From Mycobacterium stomatepiae (GTDB lineage Bacteria > Actinomycetota > Actinomycetes > Mycobacteriales > Mycobacteriaceae): a stretch of DNA of 64,000 nt. The notes beneath the pieces are model-generated. The model ran no database searches. It was given only the letters and a program-made list of their open reading frames with translations, and had not been told where the DNA came from. The stretch lies in NCBI RefSeq assembly GCF_010731715.1, contig NZ_AP022587.1:868001-932000 (forward strand), given 5' to 3'. A program made the translations under genes and the position numbers. The stretch's first letter is position 1. The number at the start of each line of letters is the position of its first letter. This document shows, piece by piece, positions 60,297-64,000 of the stretch.

Positions 60297-61067
60297 TCAG
60301 TTCTTTTCGAGAGTTACCTGGTTGACGCCGATGTGACCGGCGCGAAACGCGTTGGCCCGGCCGGTCAGGTAGTTCAGGTATCGCTCGTAGACCGCTTCGG
60401 ACTGCATCTCGATCGCCTCGTGCTTGCGCGCCTCCAGCGCGGCCGCCCAGAGTTCGAGGGTCTTGACGTAATGCGGCTGCAGCGGCTCACGCAGTGTCAG
60501 GGTGAAACCCGCCCCTTCCGCGTGTTGTTCGACCGGGTCGAGCGACGGCAGGCCGGTAATCGTGTGCAAGAACATGACGCCGTCGTCGGGCAGGACGGTG
60601 TAGGCCATTTCGAAAAAGTCGTCGTAGCGGTCGTGAGAACCCTGCTCGAACGCCCCGATGGACACAATCCGGTCGACCGGCTCGGTGAACTCCTCCCAGC
60701 CCTGCAGCAGCACCCACTTGCTGCGCTCGGTGTCCATCTCGTCGAACATTTTCTGCACGTGGGCCGCCTGATCGCTGGACGTGGTCAGGCCGACGACATT
60801 GACGTCGTACTGCTCGATGGCCCGGCGCATCGTGGTGCCCCAGCCGCAGGCGATGTCTAGCAGTGTCATGCCGGGTCGTAGATCCAGCTCGGCCAGTGCC
60901 AAATCGATCTTGGCGATTTGCGCCTCTTCCAGCGTCATGTCGTCGCGCTCGAAATACGCGCAACTGTAGGTCTGGGTCCGATCCAGGAACAGCCGGAAAA
61001 AGTCGTCGGATAAGTCGTAGCGCGCCTGCGCCTCGTCGACGTTCGGGATCAGTCCCTGAGTCATCAT
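60297..61067 (-). CDS. Cyclopropane/mycolic acid synthase-family methyltransferase with internal deletion
   Basis: 256 residues, about 30 short of the usual 287. N-terminal NVDEAQARYDLSDDFFRLFLDRTQTYSCAYFERDDMTLEEAQIAKIDLAL and SAM motif MTLLDIACGWGTTMRRAIEQYDVNVVGLTTS are family-like. GAFEQGSHDRYDDFF differs from the usual GAFEHFGHERY (His and Phe replaced), and after FLHTITGLPSLDPVEQ the segment normally containing FIVTEIFPGG is missing; GFTLTLREPLQPHYVKTLELWAAALEARK resumes in frame. The deletion removes part of the lipid-binding cap, so activity is doubtful. Confidence 0.85.
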   Translation of the reverse strand: MMTQGLIPNVDEAQARYDLSDDFFRLFLDRTQTYSCAYFERDDMTLEEAQIAKIDLALAELDLRPGMTLLDIACGWGTTMRRAIEQYDVNVVGLTTSSDQAAHVQKMFDEMDTERSKWVLLQGWEEFTEPVDRIVSIGAFEQGSHDRYDDFFEMAYTVLPDDGVMFLHTITGLPSLDPVEQHAEGAGFTLTLREPLQPHYVKTLELWAAALEARKHEAIEMQSEAVYERYLNYLTGRANAFRAGHIGVNQVTLEKN

Positions 61068-61245
61068 TCCGTCGCCTTTCCGGACCCAAGGGTCCCCCCG
61101 CGTGACATCTCAAGTTTGCACACAGGTACCCCGCTGCGCGCGCCACAAACCAAATTCAAAGCAGGTTCTCAGCTGTGAGCAGCGCTTTTTACGAGTGATG
61201 GGCGCCCGGCGATGAATTCCGGGGAGACCGCCAGTCAGATCTTCC

Positions 61246-61938
61246 ATGTCCCTGAATAACCGTGCCCTGCCGCCCGTCGTCGATGACCGGACCTGGCGCG
61301 CCCAGCTCGACGAACTGCGCCAGCGGGAAAAGGCCGCCACTCGCGAACTGGATGCGATCGCCGCGCAGCGGCGCCGGCTGCCGATGGTCGAGTTGCCCGA
61401 CTACCGCCTGATCGGCGCCGACGGGCCCGTCCGGCTCGCCGACGTGTTCGATGGGAGGGCGCAGCTCATCACCTACCACCACATGTGGTCGGACGGGGCG
61501 CAGTGGCAGTGCGGCGGGTGCACGGGTTTCACGTCGCAGTTCACCCGGCTCGAATTCCTCGACAATTACGACGCCCAATTCGTCATCGTCACCAATGGCC
61601 CGATCGAGGAGGCGCTCGCCTACAAAGAGAGGGTCGGCAATCGGATGCGTTGGTACTCGTCGTCGCAGAGCCCGTTCGGAGCGGACATGGACGCACCCCC
61701 GGGCGGAGGCTTTGCGGTCAACGTGTTTCTCCGCGACGGTGACACGGTCTATCGCACCTGGCACACCAATGGGCGCGGCACCGAACAACTCAGCCATTCG
61801 TTCGCGCTGATCGACCTGTTGCCCTTTGGCCGTCAGGAGGAATGGCTCGATTCGCCCGCAGGCTGGCCGTCGCGGCCCACCTACTCCGGTTGGCTGGACT
61901 CCCCCGACATCGCCCGCGCGTACGGAACGCCGGGCTAA
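61246..61938 (+). CDS. DUF899 thioredoxin-like protein
   Basis: 230 residues: N-terminal helix with WRAQLDELRQREKAATRELDAIAAQRRRLPMVEL, then LADVFDGRAQLITYHHMWSDGAQWQCGGCTGFTSQF, the DUF899 thioredoxin-fold with a CGGC pair, and FAVNVFLRDGDTVYRTWHTNGRGTEQLSHSFALIDLLPFGRQEEWLDSPAGWP. Likely a redox or thioredoxin-like enzyme of unknown substrate. It converges with the QueG-like gene, overlapping by 4 bp. Confidence 0.88.
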   Translation: MSLNNRALPPVVDDRTWRAQLDELRQREKAATRELDAIAAQRRRLPMVELPDYRLIGADGPVRLADVFDGRAQLITYHHMWSDGAQWQCGGCTGFTSQFTRLEFLDNYDAQFVIVTNGPIEEALAYKERVGNRMRWYSSSQSPFGADMDAPPGGGFAVNVFLRDGDTVYRTWHTNGRGTEQLSHSFALIDLLPFGRQEEWLDSPAGWPSRPTYSGWLDSPDIARAYGTPG

Positions 61939-62960
61939 CGCCGGCCACCGTCGACCACCTTCACCTGCTTGTGCGGATACCGGCGTTCGGCGAATTCCTT
62001 GGCCTTGGAGTTCGGCAGCACGTAGAGCGTTTCCTTCTTGTCCTGCAACGGTTTTAGTACCAGGTCCATAAAGCTCTTGCGGTTGTCCAGGTAGGGTTCG
62101 ATGACGTCCTCGCCGGCCGGGCACACCGCCAGGCAGTAGGCCGCCTTGTAGTTGGGCTTGAACGACAGGCTCTGCCACATCGACGCGTTCTCCGAATCGG
62201 TCACCCGCGAACGGAAATCGGCCGCGTCCGTACTGTCGGCGACGGTCTGTGCCCAATCGGTGAAGCCGCCCATGAACTCGCGGTAATTGTGCGTCGAGCA
62301 TGCCAGCCAGTCGAAACTGCCATCCTTGCCGATCGCGCCGACCGGACAGGCCGCCACGCACAGCTTGCATTCCAGGCACGGGCTGTAATCCAGCGGTTCG
62401 CCGTAGCTGCTGATCGGCGTGTCCACCAGGATCGTGCCCAGCAGGATGAAGTTGCCGAACTTGGGGTGAATCACGTTGCGGTGGATGCCCATGACACCGA
62501 GGCCCGCCGCGACGGCGACGGGTTTGTGCGCCACCACCCAGATCCGGCCGGGGTAGTTGTCCATCTCCATCGGAAAGGTCGCCGACGGGTTCAGCACCCG
62601 ATATCCGGCGTCCTCCAGCCGGCGGACGATGCGGTAGGCCGCCTCGTTGAGCAACTCACCGCTGCGGTGAAACTCCTGGTTGGCGACGCTACGCGCGGTC
62701 GACCGGATGTTGTCGCGGTTCATCTTGACCACCAGCGAGATGTAGCTCTTGGTGCCCGGCAACGCGGCCTCGACGTGCTCGATCTCCGAGGCCAGGTCGG
62801 GGTTGTCGACGCTGGCGAACGCCACGTCGTCGACGCCGGCGTCCAGACACATCTCTCGCAGCCAATCCGCGTCGAGCACACCGGGTTTCCGCGCCGCACG
62901 GGAGCGCACCTTGCGTACGGTGGGATGCTGCGCCAGCCGGGCCGGAAGTTTCTCGGTCAT
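61935..62960 (-). CDS. QueG-like / reductive-dehalogenase-like iron-sulfur reductase
   Basis: 341 residues. Two [4Fe-4S] sets are visible: CLECKLCVAACPVGAIG (CxxCxxCxxxCP) and a later CLAVCP with Cys in YKAAYCLAVCPAGED. The N-terminal part resembles epoxyqueuosine reductase/reductive dehalogenase proteins (WLREMCLDAGVDDVAFASVDNP, GVMGIHRNVIHPKFGNFILLGTILVDTPI). It may bind cobalamin and transfer electrons, but it is diverged from tRNA-modifying QueG, so the substrate is open. A palindrome lies just 4 bp before its ATG. Confidence 0.85.
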   Translation of the reverse strand: MTEKLPARLAQHPTVRKVRSRAARKPGVLDADWLREMCLDAGVDDVAFASVDNPDLASEIEHVEAALPGTKSYISLVVKMNRDNIRSTARSVANQEFHRSGELLNEAAYRIVRRLEDAGYRVLNPSATFPMEMDNYPGRIWVVAHKPVAVAAGLGVMGIHRNVIHPKFGNFILLGTILVDTPISSYGEPLDYSPCLECKLCVAACPVGAIGKDGSFDWLACSTHNYREFMGGFTDWAQTVADSTDAADFRSRVTDSENASMWQSLSFKPNYKAAYCLAVCPAGEDVIEPYLDNRKSFMDLVLKPLQDKKETLYVLPNSKAKEFAERRYPHKQVKVVDGGRR

Positions 62961-62964
62961 GCTG

Positions 62965-62979
62965 AGTATGGTACATACT
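62965..62979. promoter_or_regulatory. Palindrome at the promoter of the QueG-like gene
   Basis: AGTATG-GTA-CATACT (15 bp, perfect arms) sits 4 bp before the ATG at 62960, with a partial outer GCTG/CAGC repeat. It likely overlaps the promoter and start of a leaderless or near-leaderless transcript and could bind a TetR/GntR-like repressor. Confidence 0.55.
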
Positions 62980-63027
62980 ACTCAGCTGGTCCGCTTTCCG
63001 GGGAGACCCTGCGGAATCGACTCGGCC

Positions 63028-64000
63028 TCAAGCCTGTTCGTCGTTCTCCGCATCGGCGACGGTCAAGGGCAAGGCCAGGTCTTCCAGCGCGCGCTGCTCG
63101 GCCGCGATGCCGAGCCACAGCTCGACCAGGCCCGCGACGGCCATCACGATCGCCCCGATCAGGAACGACCACAGCACCTGACCCCGATCGCCCGAATTGA
63201 TCAGCTCCCCGAACAGCACCGGGCCGGTGATGCCGCCGATCGCGGTGCCCACCGCGTAGAAGAACGCGATCGCCAACGCCCGCGTCTCCATCGGGAAGAT
63301 CTCGCTGACGGTCAGGTAGGCCGCGCTCGCACCCGCCGAGGCCAGGAAGAACGCCGCCGCGAGCACGACGATGAAGGTCCAGACACCGCCGGCCTGATCC
63401 ACGAAGAGCACACCGAGGAGAACCGCGATGACGGCCGAGCCGATATAGGTCGCGGTGATCATCGGTTTGCGGCCGATGGTGTCGAACAGCCGCCCGAGGA
63501 TCAACGGGCCGAGGAAGTTGCTCATCGCCCAGAAGATGAAGAACACCGGCACCTTCCCGGAGGGAATGCCGTAGAACCCACTCAACAGCGTGCCCAGATT
63601 GAACGTCACGCCGTTGTACAGAAACGCTTGGCCGACGAACAACGCCAGCCCGAGGACCGCGCGTTTGGGATAGAGCTTGAACGCCACCCGGGCGATCTCC
63701 ATGAACGAAATCGCCTTGCGCTGACGGATTCTCAGTGGCTTGCCGGCCGGCTCGGGCAGCGGCTGTCCGGTTTCTCGCTCCACGTCGTGTTCGATCTCGC
63801 CGACGATCCGCTCGGCTTCCTCGTCACGTCCGTGAATGAACAACCAGCGCGGGCTTTCCGGGACGTTGCGCCGGACCAGCAGGACGAAGATGCCGAAGAT
63901 GGCTCCGATGCCGAAGGCGAGCCGCCAGCCGATGTTCGCCGGGAAGTTCGACGTGTCCAGCAGGACCAGCGCACCCGCAGCGCCGGCCGCCGAACCCAGC
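63028..64000 (-). CDS. Major facilitator superfamily transporter (sugar-porter-like), N-terminus beyond window
   Basis: The frame runs from the window edge to 63028. It contains DTSNFPANIGWRLAFGIGAIFGIFVLLVRRNVPESPRWLFIHGRDEEAERIVGEIE, an SP-family motif and central loop, then six C-terminal helices with GRLFDTIGRKPMI (RxxDxxGRxP-like) and YLTVSEIFPMETRALAIAFFYAVGTAIGG. It is an MFS symporter of the sugar-porter/metabolite type; the substrate cannot be told. It is the neighbour upstream of the QueG-like gene, oppositely ordered on the same strand. Confidence 0.9.
   Translation of the reverse strand, partial: LGSAAGAAGALVLLDTSNFPANIGWRLAFGIGAIFGIFVLLVRRNVPESPRWLFIHGRDEEAERIVGEIEHDVERETGQPLPEPAGKPLRIRQRKAISFMEIARVAFKLYPKRAVLGLALFVGQAFLYNGVTFNLGTLLSGFYGIPSGKVPVFFIFWAMSNFLGPLILGRLFDTIGRKPMITATYIGSAVIAVLLGVLFVDQAGGVWTFIVVLAAAFFLASAGASAAYLTVSEIFPMETRALAIAFFYAVGTAIGGITGPVLFGELINSGDRGQVLWSFLIGAIVMAVAGLVELWLGIAAEQRALEDLALPLTVADAENDEQA

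Overview
The window is high-GC actinobacterial DNA and almost certainly from a mycobacterium, probably a non-tuberculous, slow-growing one. It carries a close homologue of the FHA-domain ABC exporter Rv1747, a PknE-type kinase with a periplasmic DsbA-like CPPC domain, a mycolic-acid cyclopropane-synthase-family methyltransferase, F420/LLM-type flavoproteins, a FadD9-type carboxylic acid reductase and many FadE/FadD/SDR/MaoC paralogues. Typing is by protein recognition only; no database search was possible.

1-10.5 kb is a compact minus-strand catabolic operon. In transcription order it encodes two acyl-CoA dehydrogenases, two half-size MaoC hydratases, an SCP-x/Ltp-type thiolase, a free DUF35 protein, an HSL-family esterase, a Baeyer-Villiger monooxygenase (BVMO) and an acyl-CoA ligase cut by the window edge. 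Most junctions overlap by 4-8 bp. A divergent TetR gene, coupled to a ferritin-like protein, faces it across a strong inverted repeat. The layout resembles the mycobacterial igr (cholesterol side-chain) operon, but with the ChsH2-like parts split into separate genes and a BVMO plus esterase added.

10.6-19.8 kb is mixed: the Rv1747-type ABC exporter, small proteins, a second HSL esterase, an SDR, an ICMT-like membrane methyltransferase, a frameshifted molybdopterin oxidoreductase and a PPOX/F420 protein.

19.8-34 kb is a second ring-degradation locus with homologues of HsaD, HsaA and HsaC, a flavoprotein dehydrogenase, an IclR regulator with a clear promoter-operator, an SDR, a second BVMO, a GMC oxidoreductase, a KshA-like Rieske oxygenase with a substituted iron ligand, a KstD-like dehydrogenase and a PadR regulator. 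Several neighbours are decayed. A plausible reading is that the two catabolic loci act on a steroid- or terpenoid-like substrate: side chain or ester in the first, rings in the second.

34-41.6 kb holds an old yellow enzyme, carboxylic acid reductase, a frameshifted LLM oxidoreductase and membrane proteins. 41.9-53.5 kb holds an NDH-like flavoprotein and three receptor Ser/Thr kinases with small enzymes and pseudogenes between them. 53.6-64 kb holds a type III glutamine synthetase with a broken N-terminus and an alternative-hairpin leader, a subI-cysT-cysW sulfate importer without an adjacent cysA, a secreted C39-like protein whose ribosome site is buried in a hairpin, a mycolate-type methyltransferase with an internal deletion, a DUF899 protein, a QueG-like iron-sulfur protein and a partial MFS transporter.

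Reading-frame breaks are unusually frequent. At least seven genes are interrupted by one- or two-base indels, and others are internally deleted or truncated, so either local gene decay or indel errors in the assembly must be considered.
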